64,000 bases of DNA, taken from Bacillus glycinifermentans (GTDB lineage Bacteria; Bacillota; Bacilli; Bacillales; Bacillaceae). Where the stretch lies: assembly GCF_001042475.2 (NCBI RefSeq), contig NZ_LECW02000026.1, positions 54,001 to 118,000 on the forward strand, written 5' to 3'. Of the stretch, positions 17,757 to 25,214 are shown piece by piece; the first letter of the stretch is position 1; every line of letters begins with the position of its first letter. A program made the position numbers and the translations under genes. The notes beneath the pieces are model-generated. The model was not told where the DNA came from. It searched no databases and worked only from the letters and a program-made list of their open reading frames with translations.

Positions 17757-18635
17757 ATGGATAACATACTGGAAATGAAAAATGTGTCGAAAAGCTATCA
17801 AGACTTCGCTTTGAAAAATGTCAGTTTTACCCTGAAAAAGGGCTACATCATGGGCTTTATCGGACCGAATGGAGCGGGAAAAAGCACGACGATCAAACTG
17901 ATCATGAACATCATCAAAAAAGACGGAGGCGACATCAGCATTTTCGGTCTTGATCATGAGCGGCATCAGCTTGACATTAAACAGAGAATCGGCTTTGTCT
18001 ATGATGAAAATCATTTTTATGAAGAACTGACCATGGAGGAAATGAAGGGGATCGTCAGCCCGTTTTACGCCAGATGGGATGAGGCCGTTTTTCAGCGATA
18101 CGCGAAAGACTTTCGCCTTCCCTTAAAGAGACGGATCAAAGATTTGTCAAAGGGGATGAAGATGAAGTTTTCATTGGCTATCGCACTTTCGCATCATGCA
18201 GATTTATTGATCATGGACGAACCGACTTCAGGACTTGACCCGCTCGTCAGATCAGAGCTGCTGGATGTCCTGCAAACATTGCTGCAGGACGAAAACAAGT
18301 CGATTTTCTTTTCGACCCACATTACATCCGACCTGGAGAAAGTTGCCGATTTTATTACATTCATCCAAAACGGCGAGATTGTGTTAAGCAAAGCGAAGGA
18401 TGAGCTTTTAGAGGAGTACTGCATCGTCAAAGGCCATCACGACAAGCTTGAAGCGGGTCATGAAGACGTGTTGATCGGCTTAAAGAAAAACAGCTTCGGA
18501 TTTGAAGCCCTGGCCAAAGATAAGCGGGAAGTCGTTCAGCGATTCGGGGATTCAGTCATCATTGAAAAACCGACATTGGAAGATATTATGGTGTTTTCCA
18601 CCGGCAGGAGTGATCAAAGTGTATCATCTTATTAA
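17757..18635 (+). CDS. ABC transporter ATP-binding protein (YtrB-like)
   Basis: A 292-residue ATPase subunit: Walker A GPNGAGKST near residue 42, signature LSKGMKMKFSLA near 130, Walker B LLIMDEPTSGLDP near 155, and H-loop FFSTHI. The ~70-residue C-terminal extension is typical of drug or peptide exporter ATPases. ATG 17757 has GAGGGGTGG 7 bases upstream and sits two bases past the gntR stop. The 3' end overlaps the permease start by 17 bases, indicating translational coupling. Confidence 0.92.
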   Translation: MDNILEMKNVSKSYQDFALKNVSFTLKKGYIMGFIGPNGAGKSTTIKLIMNIIKKDGGDISIFGLDHERHQLDIKQRIGFVYDENHFYEELTMEEMKGIVSPFYARWDEAVFQRYAKDFRLPLKRRIKDLSKGMKMKFSLAIALSHHADLLIMDEPTSGLDPLVRSELLDVLQTLLQDENKSIFFSTHITSDLEKVADFITFIQNGEIVLSKAKDELLEEYCIVKGHHDKLEAGHEDVLIGLKKNSFGFEALAKDKREVVQRFGDSVIIEKPTLEDIMVFSTGRSDQSVSSY

Positions 18636-19272
18636 AAAAGACCTTTTGATGCAAAAAAAATCGTTAAAATTATCGATCTTGTTAATGGCCTTTTTTTCTA
18701 TTACCCTCTCTAATATCGGGCACGTCGGTTTTTTGGTCAGCGTGTTGGCGATCACATACCAATTGGCATTGGGGGCAAGCGCCCTGGAGGATAAAAATAA
18801 CAGCGACAAAATCCTCATCAGCCTTCCGATCAAAAAAAGCACGATCGTTTTGTCAAAATACGCATCAATCTATGTGTATGCGGCGTTTGCCATCCTGATC
18901 TACGGCGTGATCTATTTGATCGTCAAGCTTGTACACGCTCCGCTTAACGTTTCGTTTACTTTTATCGGAATCATGGGCGCTGTCACTGCCGTTACCTTAT
19001 TTTGTTCCATATCGTTTCCGCTGATTTTCAAGTACGGCTATCTTAAATCAAAAATGGCGAATATGGTGATCTTTTTCGTTTTCATATTCGGAGGATCGGG
19101 ATTATACAAATTTGCAAACAGCGGGCAAGTGTCCTGGAATCAAAGAATCACAGATTTTTTAAGCAATGCATCCGAACCCGTGGCGATCTTGCTGCTTTTA
19201 GGTTTGCTGCTTGTCATTCTGTTTCTTTCCTATACCGTTTCCTTGCGCTTTTACACGAAACGGGAATTTTAA
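18619..19272 (+). CDS. ABC-2 type permease
   Basis: A 217-residue membrane protein with about six hydrophobic helices, in the ABC2_membrane_5 style (VYHLIKKDLLMQKKS, then LGASALEDKNNSDKILISLPIKKSTIVLSKY as the conserved loop). The start is GTG 18619, with CAGGAG 8 bases upstream, inside the end of the ATPase gene. It forms the membrane half of the exporter with the preceding ATPase. The substrate is unknown. Confidence 0.88.
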   Translation: MYHLIKKDLLMQKKSLKLSILLMAFFSITLSNIGHVGFLVSVLAITYQLALGASALEDKNNSDKILISLPIKKSTIVLSKYASIYVYAAFAILIYGVIYLIVKLVHAPLNVSFTFIGIMGAVTAVTLFCSISFPLIFKYGYLKSKMANMVIFFVFIFGGSGLYKFANSGQVSWNQRITDFLSNASEPVAILLLLGLLLVILFLSYTVSLRFYTKREF

Positions 19273-19274
19273 CA

Positions 19275-19307
19275 AACAACCGCCGGTTTAAGCAACCGGC
19301 GGTTGTT
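19275..19307. terminator. Bidirectional terminator between permease and SufR-like gene
   Basis: CAACCGCCGGTT/AACCGGCGGTTG hairpin between convergent genes. Confidence 0.88.
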
Positions 19308-19953
19308 ACACGTTAAGCTTCTTCTTTTGGTTAAACTTCACGAAAAACCGGCAATGGTCGCCGTTGTCGGCCCTGCAAGTCATCCTTTCCACCTGATCGG
19401 CGCCAAGCACTTTCTTAAACATCCCGGTTTCACAGGCGCAGGCCTTTTTAAACTCTTTGGCCACGGCGAAGATAGGGCAGTTATGTTCAACGATTTCGTA
19501 CGTGTCATCATCTATTTTTGTAACGTCGGCCATATAGCCTTTCCCGTTTTGGATCTCTGTAAGCTTTTCAACCTTTTCTGCCGCAGTTTTGCCCTGCATA
19601 TTAGGCAAGTAGCTGTTTTTTTGCCGCTCGCTTCTTTTTTCCAACAGATAATCGATGATTTCTTCACCGTGCAATTCCTTTAGATCGTGAAGAAATTCAA
19701 CCGTCATATTTTCGTAGTTTTTCGGAAAAAGCTCATCAGCTTTAGGAGACAGCGCAAAGACCTGAAGCGGGCGTCCCATCGGCTGCTTCACTTCACTGAC
19801 GGTGAGAAGCGAATCCCGCTCTAACATATTCAGGTGTTTTCTGACGGCCATTTCGGTTATTCCTAAACGTTTTGAAAGCTGACTGACGGTCATGCTTTTC
19901 TCTTTTTTTAACAGTTCAAGTATTTTATCTTTTGTTGAGAGCCTGGAATCCAT
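19306..19953 (-). CDS. Winged-helix regulator with cysteine-rich C-terminal domain (SufR-like)
   Basis: A 215-residue protein. Residues 1-70 form an ArsR/DeoR-type winged HTH (TVSQLSKRLGITEMAVRKHLNMLERDSLL, wing MGRPLQVF). The C-terminal half has cysteines in HNCPIF, ACACETGMF, MTCRADNG and DHCRFFV, the spacing pattern of SufR-type regulators that bind an Fe-S cluster. It is divergent from sodA-azoR, and the intergenic region contains a 12-bp-arm inverted repeat. A redox-responsive repressor of that operon is the best reading; cluster binding itself is inferred. Confidence 0.8.
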   Translation of the reverse strand: MDSRLSTKDKILELLKKEKSMTVSQLSKRLGITEMAVRKHLNMLERDSLLTVSEVKQPMGRPLQVFALSPKADELFPKNYENMTVEFLHDLKELHGEEIIDYLLEKRSERQKNSYLPNMQGKTAAEKVEKLTEIQNGKGYMADVTKIDDDTYEIVEHNCPIFAVAKEFKKACACETGMFKKVLGADQVERMTCRADNGDHCRFFVKFNQKKKLNV

Positions 19954-20076
19954 TTGATCACCCGCCTTTTGAAAGTTTTTTGAACAATTAAGTTTATCAT
20001 ATTTCAGAAAAAGAAACCATGCCGTCTACTTACTGAAAACGGCTTCTTCAATAAAAGGGGAGGGACGGAAAAAAAC

Positions 20077-20122
20077 TTTCTAAACTTTATAGTTGAAAAA
20101 GTTTAGAAAATGATTTTATAAT
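20077..20122 (+). promoter_or_regulatory. sodA promoter overlapping a long inverted repeat
   Basis: TTTCTAAACTTT (20077-20088) and AAAGTTTAGAAA (20098-20109) are perfect inverted arms 9 bp apart. They overlap the -35 of a promoter: TTGAAA 20093-20098, 18-bp spacer, TATAAT 20117-20122. This is the natural operator for the divergent SufR-like regulator. Confidence 0.75.
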
Positions 20123-20162
20123 AGGTTCATAACATAATTTATACATATGAGGAGGACATAAC

Positions 20163-20777
20163 ATGTCAAAATATGAACTTCCGGCATTACCTTATTCTTT
20201 CAGCGCTCTTGAGCCTAATATTGATGAAGAAACGATGAAGATTCACCACGGGCGTCACCATGCAACATATGTAAACAATTTAAACGCTGCTTTGGAAGGA
20301 CGCGATGAACTGGCAGGAAAATCTGTTGAAGATCTGATTGCAAACCTTGATGCAGTACCGGATGAGATCCGTACCGCCGTTCGCAACAACGGGGGAGGGC
20401 ATGCAAACCACAGCCTGTTTTGGAATATCCTTTCTCCAAACGGAGGCGGCGCGCCTGCCGGAGAAATTGCAGAAGCGATCAATCAAACGTTTGGAAGCTT
20501 TGATCAATTTAAAGAAGAATTTGCGAAAGCAGCGGCCGGACGCTTCGGTTCCGGATGGGCTTGGCTCGTTGTCGATAAAGACCGTTTGGCGATTACCTCT
20601 ACGCCTAATCAGGACAGTCCGCTTATGGAAGGCCAAAAACCGGTTCTCGGACTTGATGTGTGGGAACATGCATACTATCTAAAATATCAAAATAAGCGGC
20701 CTGATTACATTTCCGCTTTCTTCAATGTCGTGAACTGGGAAGCAGTCAACCAATATTATCAGGCTGCCCGCGGATAA
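20163..20777 (+). CDS. sodA: Superoxide dismutase, Mn/Fe family
   Basis: A 204-residue cytoplasmic SOD that dismutates superoxide. All metal ligands are present: His in MKIHHGRHH, His in [11 protein letters not shown], Asp and His in [13 protein letters not shown]. The GGG and WAWL region fits the Mn-preferring type. The protein differs clearly from the main B. subtilis SodA, so this may be a second paralogue; the symbol marks family only. It is first in an operon with azoR and a DUF3817 gene (gaps of 49 and 32 bases, no terminator) and faces the SufR-like regulator. Confidence 0.92.
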   Translation: MSKYELPALPYSFSALEPNIDEETMKIHHGRHHATYVNNLNAALEGRDELAGKSVEDLIANLDAVPDEIRTAVRNNGGGHANHSLFWNILSPNGGGAPAGEIAEAINQTFGSFDQFKEEFAKAAAGRFGSGWAWLVVDKDRLAITSTPNQDSPLMEGQKPVLGLDVWEHAYYLKYQNKRPDYISAFFNVVNWEAVNQYYQAARG

Positions 20778-20826
20778 GGCAATTTCTCAAATTCAAAGTT
20801 TTTAGTTACAGCGGAGGTTTTTTCAA

Positions 20827-21453
20827 ATGGCAAAGGTTTTATTTATTAAAGCAAACCCGCGTCCGGCCGAACAAGCGGTCAGCGTAAAATTGTATGAGGC
20901 GTTTTTGAACAGCTACAAAGCGTCACATCCCGAAGATCAAATCACGGAACTCGATTTATTCAAAGAAAATCTGCCTTACTATGATACGGATAAGATTAAC
21001 GGCATGTTTAAACTGGCAAAGGGCATCGACATGACGGAGGCCGAAAAAGAAGCTGCAGGTCTTGTTCAGAAATATTTAGATCAATTCCTTGCAGCCGATA
21101 AAGTCGTTTTCGCATTTCCGCTTTGGAATTTCAGCGTTCCGTCCGTGCTTCACACATACCTGGATTACCTTTCACAAGCCGGCAAGACCTTCAAGTATAC
21201 GCCGGAAGGACCTGTCGGGCTGATTCGCGACAAAAAAGTGGCGCTTCTTAATGCCAGAGGAGGCGTCTACTCAGAAGGGCCTGCACAATCAACGGAAATG
21301 GCTGTTAACTATGTGAATAACATTTTACATTTCTGGGGCGTAAAAGACTTGACAACCGTCATTATCGAAGGACACAACCAATTCCCCGACAGGGCCGAAC
21401 AAATCATCGAAGATGGATTGAAAAAAGCAGAAGCCGCGGCCGTTAATTTTTAA
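20827..21453 (+). CDS. azoR: FMN-dependent NADH-azoreductase / quinone reductase
   Basis: A 208-residue flavodoxin-fold oxidoreductase. It begins MAKVLFIKANPRP (phosphate-binding loop), has FAFPLWNFSVPSVLHTYLDY (FMN contact and dimer region, about residues 97-118) and LLNARGG near residue 140. AzoR-type enzymes reduce quinones and azo compounds by two electrons and protect against electrophiles. GGAGG precedes ATG 20827. Its place after sod and under a redox-type regulator fits a thiol or oxidative stress role. Confidence 0.9.
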   Translation: MAKVLFIKANPRPAEQAVSVKLYEAFLNSYKASHPEDQITELDLFKENLPYYDTDKINGMFKLAKGIDMTEAEKEAAGLVQKYLDQFLAADKVVFAFPLWNFSVPSVLHTYLDYLSQAGKTFKYTPEGPVGLIRDKKVALLNARGGVYSEGPAQSTEMAVNYVNNILHFWGVKDLTTVIIEGHNQFPDRAEQIIEDGLKKAEAAAVNF

Positions 21454-21485
21454 TAAAATTCACAGTCGAAAGCAGGTTTCCATTC

Positions 21486-21773
21486 ATGACAACATCCATT
21501 AAGCTCCTGCGCGTCATCGGTATTATTGAAGGAATCTCCTATTTGGTCTTGCTCTTCATCGCGATGCCGTTTAAATACTTTGCCGGTTATTCCGGCCTTG
21601 TTCAGAGCTTCGGCATGATACACGGCGTATTGTTTCTCCTGTTTGTGCTGATGCTCGTTATTGTCTGGTTCCGTCACCGCTGGGCGTTCCTCAGCGTTCT
21701 CGGAGCTTTCATGGCATCGCTCTTGCCGTTTGGCACGTTTGTTCTCGATGCACGTTTGCGGAAAAAGCAGTAA
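21486..21773 (+). CDS. DUF3817 membrane protein (YdzA-like)
   Basis: A 95-residue protein with three predicted membrane helices: VIGIIEGISYLVLLFIAMPFKY, FGMIHGVLFLLFVLMLVIVW, and FLSVLGAFMASLLPFGTFVLD. This is the compact DUF3817 pattern found in B. subtilis YdzA. No biochemical function is known. It is the last gene of the sod-azoR operon. Confidence 0.85.
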   Translation: MTTSIKLLRVIGIIEGISYLVLLFIAMPFKYFAGYSGLVQSFGMIHGVLFLLFVLMLVIVWFRHRWAFLSVLGAFMASLLPFGTFVLDARLRKKQ

Positions 21774-21780
21774 ACGTCCT

Positions 21781-21815
21781 GCAAAAAAGGATCTCCTCAG
21801 GAGAACCTTTTTTGC
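21781..21815. terminator. Bidirectional terminator between DUF3817 gene and ccdA
   Basis: GCAAAAAAGG…CCTTTTTTGC outer stem with inner TCTCCT/AGGAGA; convergent genes on both sides. Confidence 0.85.
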
Positions 21816-21816
21816 T

Positions 21817-22524
21817 TTAAAATAGATTCGTAAGATCGGAAAACCATATATTAATCCATATGATTTGATTCGTATACAAGAGGATTCCGATAAAAACGAG
21901 CATTCCTCCGCCGATTTTCATCAACACATGCGAGTACTTTGTAAAAAATTTGACCTTTCCGACGAAAAACGCCATCACTAAAAACGGAATCGCAAATCCC
22001 AGCGAATAGGCCGTCACAAGCATAAGCGTCCTGGCCGGATCGGGATTCGTGAAATTGGCGTACGCAATCGTTCCGAAAATGGGACCGATACACGGCGTCC
22101 AGCCGGCCGCAAAAACAATTCCGACAAGTATGGAGTTGAACACGCCGATTTTTCCTTTTCTAAACGAAAACCTTCTCTCCTTCAACATGAATGCCGGCTG
22201 AAAAACCCCCAATAAAAACAAGCCCATTAAACAAATAAAAATCCCGCCAAGCATCCTGATCAGGTTTTTATATTCAGAGAAAATCGAACCGACAGAGCTG
22301 GCCGAAAAGCCGATAATATAAAAAATCAACGAAAAACCGATCAAAAAAGAAGCCGCATGAAGCAGCACCGTTTGATTGACGCCTTTTGTCTGCCTGCTTT
22401 TTAAATCGCTTACAGAAAAGCCCGTAATGTAAGAAATAAAAGAGGGGTACAACGGCAGACAGCACGGGGAAATAAACGATAAGAACCCTGCGCCGAACGC
22501 GAGCCATATCGTTACGCTTTGCAT
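21817..22524 (-). CDS. ccdA: Cytochrome c biogenesis / thiol-disulphide membrane protein CcdA
   Basis: A 235-residue polytopic membrane protein, the same length as B. subtilis CcdA, with six predicted helices. The redox cysteines are in FISPCCLPLYPS and GWTPCIGP. CcdA carries reducing equivalents from cytoplasmic thioredoxin to extracytoplasmic thiol-disulphide proteins for cytochrome c maturation and, in sporulating bacilli, for StoA. No resA, stoA or cytochrome gene is adjacent, so it may be a second copy. The start is ATG 22524. Confidence 0.9.
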   Translation of the reverse strand: MQSVTIWLAFGAGFLSFISPCCLPLYPSFISYITGFSVSDLKSRQTKGVNQTVLLHAASFLIGFSLIFYIIGFSASSVGSIFSEYKNLIRMLGGIFICLMGLFLLGVFQPAFMLKERRFSFRKGKIGVFNSILVGIVFAAGWTPCIGPIFGTIAYANFTNPDPARTLMLVTAYSLGFAIPFLVMAFFVGKVKFFTKYSHVLMKIGGGMLVFIGILLYTNQIIWINIWFSDLTNLF

Positions 22525-23003
22525 TTGATCATCTCCTTAAAACCGCAGTAAACTACAGCAATGATAACATTCCAAATAGTGGGTCGTCTACAATAATATA
22601 CAAAAGAAAAAGGGAGGAGCTTATTAGAAGCGAATGAATTTTCTGTGCATATTGCTTTGGAATTGACACAAAACCATCCTGACGGTAAAGTAACTTTTTT
22701 TGGAATGATCCGCTCAACACGCTCATGTTATGTACAATCATACTCATTATAGGGGGAGTTGTACTATTAAATACTTCAAAACATCCGGGAACAAAAGGAG
22801 AGCCGGTCACATTGACGGTTCTTTTTTGATCATGTCCAGTTCATCTGACGAAAAAATCGGCATTCCGCTATGCGGGGCAAGGATAAAAGCGTATTAAACA
22901 AGTAAAATTCGGCGGCTTGGAGCCGGATTTCTAAAGGGGGTGTGGCGTACACCGCTTTTTTTGGTTGTATAGATTTCCAGTCCTAGATTCCTAATAAAAT
23001 CAG
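22525..23003. other. Long intergenic region upstream of manR
   Basis: I see no supportable gene. Two terminator-like hairpins occur: AGAGCCG…TTCT at 22798-22828 and GGTGT…ACACC at 22937-22962, each followed by a T run. They suggest that small transcripts or the remains of a gene once ended here. A CGGC…GCCG hairpin lies at about 22909-22926. Confidence 0.4.
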
Positions 23004-23037
23004 TTTTTCCGGAAGCTTCGGTAAAAAACTAGATTTT
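23004..23037 (+). promoter_or_regulatory. ManR box upstream of manR
   Basis: The block TTTTTCCGGAAG-CTTC-GGTAAAAAAC recurs almost exactly at 25124-25158, ahead of manP. It matches the known arrangement in B. subtilis, where ManR activates both promoters. A -10 TATAAT follows at 23057-23062. Confidence 0.82.
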
Positions 23038-23060
23038 TATTTCTTTTCTTCCGCTGTATA

Positions 23061-23075
23061 ATGTAAACGGTTTCT
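23061..23075. promoter_or_regulatory. cre site (CcpA operator) at the manR promoter
   Basis: ATGTAAACGGTTTCT matches the consensus WTGNAANCGNWNNCW at every position. It overlaps the -10 and start region, so CcpA would repress manR when glucose is present. Confidence 0.8.
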
Positions 23076-23130
23076 CTTGTAGTATACTTATACTATAAAG
23101 CGAACCTCACAGGAAGGATAGAAGAAACAG

Positions 23131-25080
23131 GTGAAACCAATGAATACAAGGCAAAAAGACATTTTATATCTGTTGATATCTGAACCTGAGGACTATTTAT
23201 TAGTGCGGGATATTGCAGACCGGGCAAAGTGTTCTGAAAAAACGATCCGCAACGATTTAAAAGCGATTGAAGAGTTTTTAACCGAATATTCCGATGCCGA
23301 GCTCATCCGGAAACCGGGAGCAGGCGTTTCTTTAAAGATAGAAGAACACGAAAAGATGCGGTTAAGCCGGAAGCTGCGTCTAAAGCAGCGGCCGAAGGAT
23401 CAAACCGATGAAGAGAGGGTGCTTGAGATCGCCTATCGCTTGCTCATGAATGCAAAGCCGGTAACAGTGAAAGAAATCGCAGCGCAGCATTTTTTAAACA
23501 AGTCCGTCATCAAACGGGATTTGGATATGATAAAAGAATGGCTGAAAGATTTTCATTTAACGCTCATTTCAAAGCAGCGGATCGGCCTAATGATCGAAGG
23601 AAACGAAAAAAACAAACGAAAAGCGCTGGCCAGAATATCAGATTTGATAGAAAATCAAGAGTTTGCCAGCGAATTCATGAAAAAACAGTTTTTAAGCCAT
23701 GAAGTGCGTTTTGTGACAAATGAAATTACAACACTGCAAAAGCGTCATTCTTTACACTTCACAGACGAAACGTTCGAAAGTTTATTATTGCATACGCTGC
23801 TGATGATCCGCCGCATGAAAATGAAACAGCCGATATCGATTTCCCGGAAAGAGATGGCGCTAGTTCAAGAGAAAAAAGAATATCAATGGGCATCCGCATT
23901 TTTGAAAAGGCTTGAACCCGTTTTCGCCGTCCAATTTCCCGAAGAAGAAGTCGTATATTTAACATTGCATATATTAGGCGGCAAAGTGCGCTATCCGTTA
24001 TGGCAAGATGACGAGGAAAGCGTAAAAAATCCTTTGCTGAGTGACGTTCTCGATCATTTGGTTGACCGCGTCTCCAAGCTGAAGATGAGCGATTTCCGTA
24101 AAGATGCGGGATTGATTGAGGGACTCAGCATCCATTTAAATACCGTGTTGAATCGGCTGAATTATGATCTTTCTGTATCAAATCCAATGCTTTACGACAT
24201 TAAAAAGATGTACCCTTATATGTTTCATACCGTGGTGGACGTCTTGGAAGATATTAATCAATCATTTCAGCTCTCGATTCCCGAAGAGGAAGCGGCGTAT
24301 CTGACCCTGCATTTTCAAGCGGCGATCGAACGGATGAACTGCGGCAGCCGGACGCAAAAGAAGGCGATCATCGTCTGTCATATGGGAATCGGAATGTCAC
24401 AATTGCTGCGGACGAAGATTGAACGGACATTTCATCAAATCGCTGTGCTGGATTGCATTGCAAAAGCGGATGTAGCGGACTACCTGGCAAATCACGAGGA
24501 TGTAGAGCTTGTCATTTCAACTGTATCATTAGAGGCGGTAAAGGTTCCTCACGTCGTTGTATCGCCGCTGTTGGAGCCGGCCGATGAGAGGAAGCTGGGC
24601 GTTTTTATGGATCAGCTTGATCAGCCGTCCTTCAACAAGCAAAAAACGTTTACGATGCTGAATAATACGACTCCTTTTTTAGTGTTTTTACAACAGGATG
24701 CAGAACACCGCTACAAATTAATCGAAACATTAGCGATGTCGTTGTATGAGAAAGGCTATGTCGAAAAGGATTATGCTCTCCATGCGGTGGTAAGGGAAAA
24801 AATGTCGGCCACGAACATCGGGGGAGGCATCGCCATTCCCCACGCTAATTCCAAATTCATAAAGAAATCGGCAATTGCCATTGCAACATTAAAAGAACCG
24901 CTTGATTGGGGAAACGAAAAGGTATCGCTCGTTTTTATGCTTGCGGTAAAACATGAGGACCGCGACATGACGAGGCAATTGTTTCACGAACTGTCTTTTT
25001 TAAGCGAGCAGCCGGAGTTTGTTCAAAAATTGACGAACGAAACAAATGTTATGAAGTTTTTATCATATTTGGACTATTAA
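23131..25080 (+). CDS. manR: ManR, PTS-regulated transcriptional activator of the mannose operon
   Basis: A 649-residue modular activator (648 in B. subtilis). Order: N-terminal HTH (residues 5-60), a second HTH-like segment, two PTS regulation domains (about 190-405), a GatB-type EIIB domain with the phosphorylatable Cys in IIVCHMGIGMS (about 415), and a C-terminal MtlA-type EIIA domain with His in IAIPHANSKF. Phosphorylation by HPr activates it; phosphorylation by ManP inhibits it. Start GTG 23131 or ATG 23140 remains open. A terminator follows. Confidence 0.94.
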   Translation: MKPMNTRQKDILYLLISEPEDYLLVRDIADRAKCSEKTIRNDLKAIEEFLTEYSDAELIRKPGAGVSLKIEEHEKMRLSRKLRLKQRPKDQTDEERVLEIAYRLLMNAKPVTVKEIAAQHFLNKSVIKRDLDMIKEWLKDFHLTLISKQRIGLMIEGNEKNKRKALARISDLIENQEFASEFMKKQFLSHEVRFVTNEITTLQKRHSLHFTDETFESLLLHTLLMIRRMKMKQPISISRKEMALVQEKKEYQWASAFLKRLEPVFAVQFPEEEVVYLTLHILGGKVRYPLWQDDEESVKNPLLSDVLDHLVDRVSKLKMSDFRKDAGLIEGLSIHLNTVLNRLNYDLSVSNPMLYDIKKMYPYMFHTVVDVLEDINQSFQLSIPEEEAAYLTLHFQAAIERMNCGSRTQKKAIIVCHMGIGMSQLLRTKIERTFHQIAVLDCIAKADVADYLANHEDVELVISTVSLEAVKVPHVVVSPLLEPADERKLGVFMDQLDQPSFNKQKTFTMLNNTTPFLVFLQQDAEHRYKLIETLAMSLYEKGYVEKDYALHAVVREKMSATNIGGGIAIPHANSKFIKKSAIAIATLKEPLDWGNEKVSLVFMLAVKHEDRDMTRQLFHELSFLSEQPEFVQKLTNETNVMKFLSYLDY

Positions 25081-25108
25081 AAGCAAGGATCAGTTCCTTG
25101 CTTTTTTA
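25081..25108 (+). terminator. Terminator after manR
   Basis: AGCAAGGA/TCCTTGCT hairpin followed by six Ts. Confidence 0.85.
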
Positions 25109-25123
25109 TAGAAAAAAAGCCGA

Positions 25124-25158
25124 TTTTTCCGGAAGTTGCGGTAAAAAACCAGACTTTT
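25124..25158 (+). promoter_or_regulatory. ManR box upstream of manP
   Basis: Second copy of the TTTTTCCGGAAG…GGTAAAAAAC block, 57 bases before the manP start codon. ManR should bind here to activate manPA. Confidence 0.85.
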
Positions 25159-25214
25159 GACTTTAAGATTTTGATATATAGTAGACACAAGACTTGCGAA
25201 TAGGAGGATTCAAC

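Noticed and set aside
22553..22810. 85-codon minus-strand ORF upstream of ccdA
   Set aside because: No ribosome site, low-complexity hydrophobic composition, and it lies in a promoter/terminator region.
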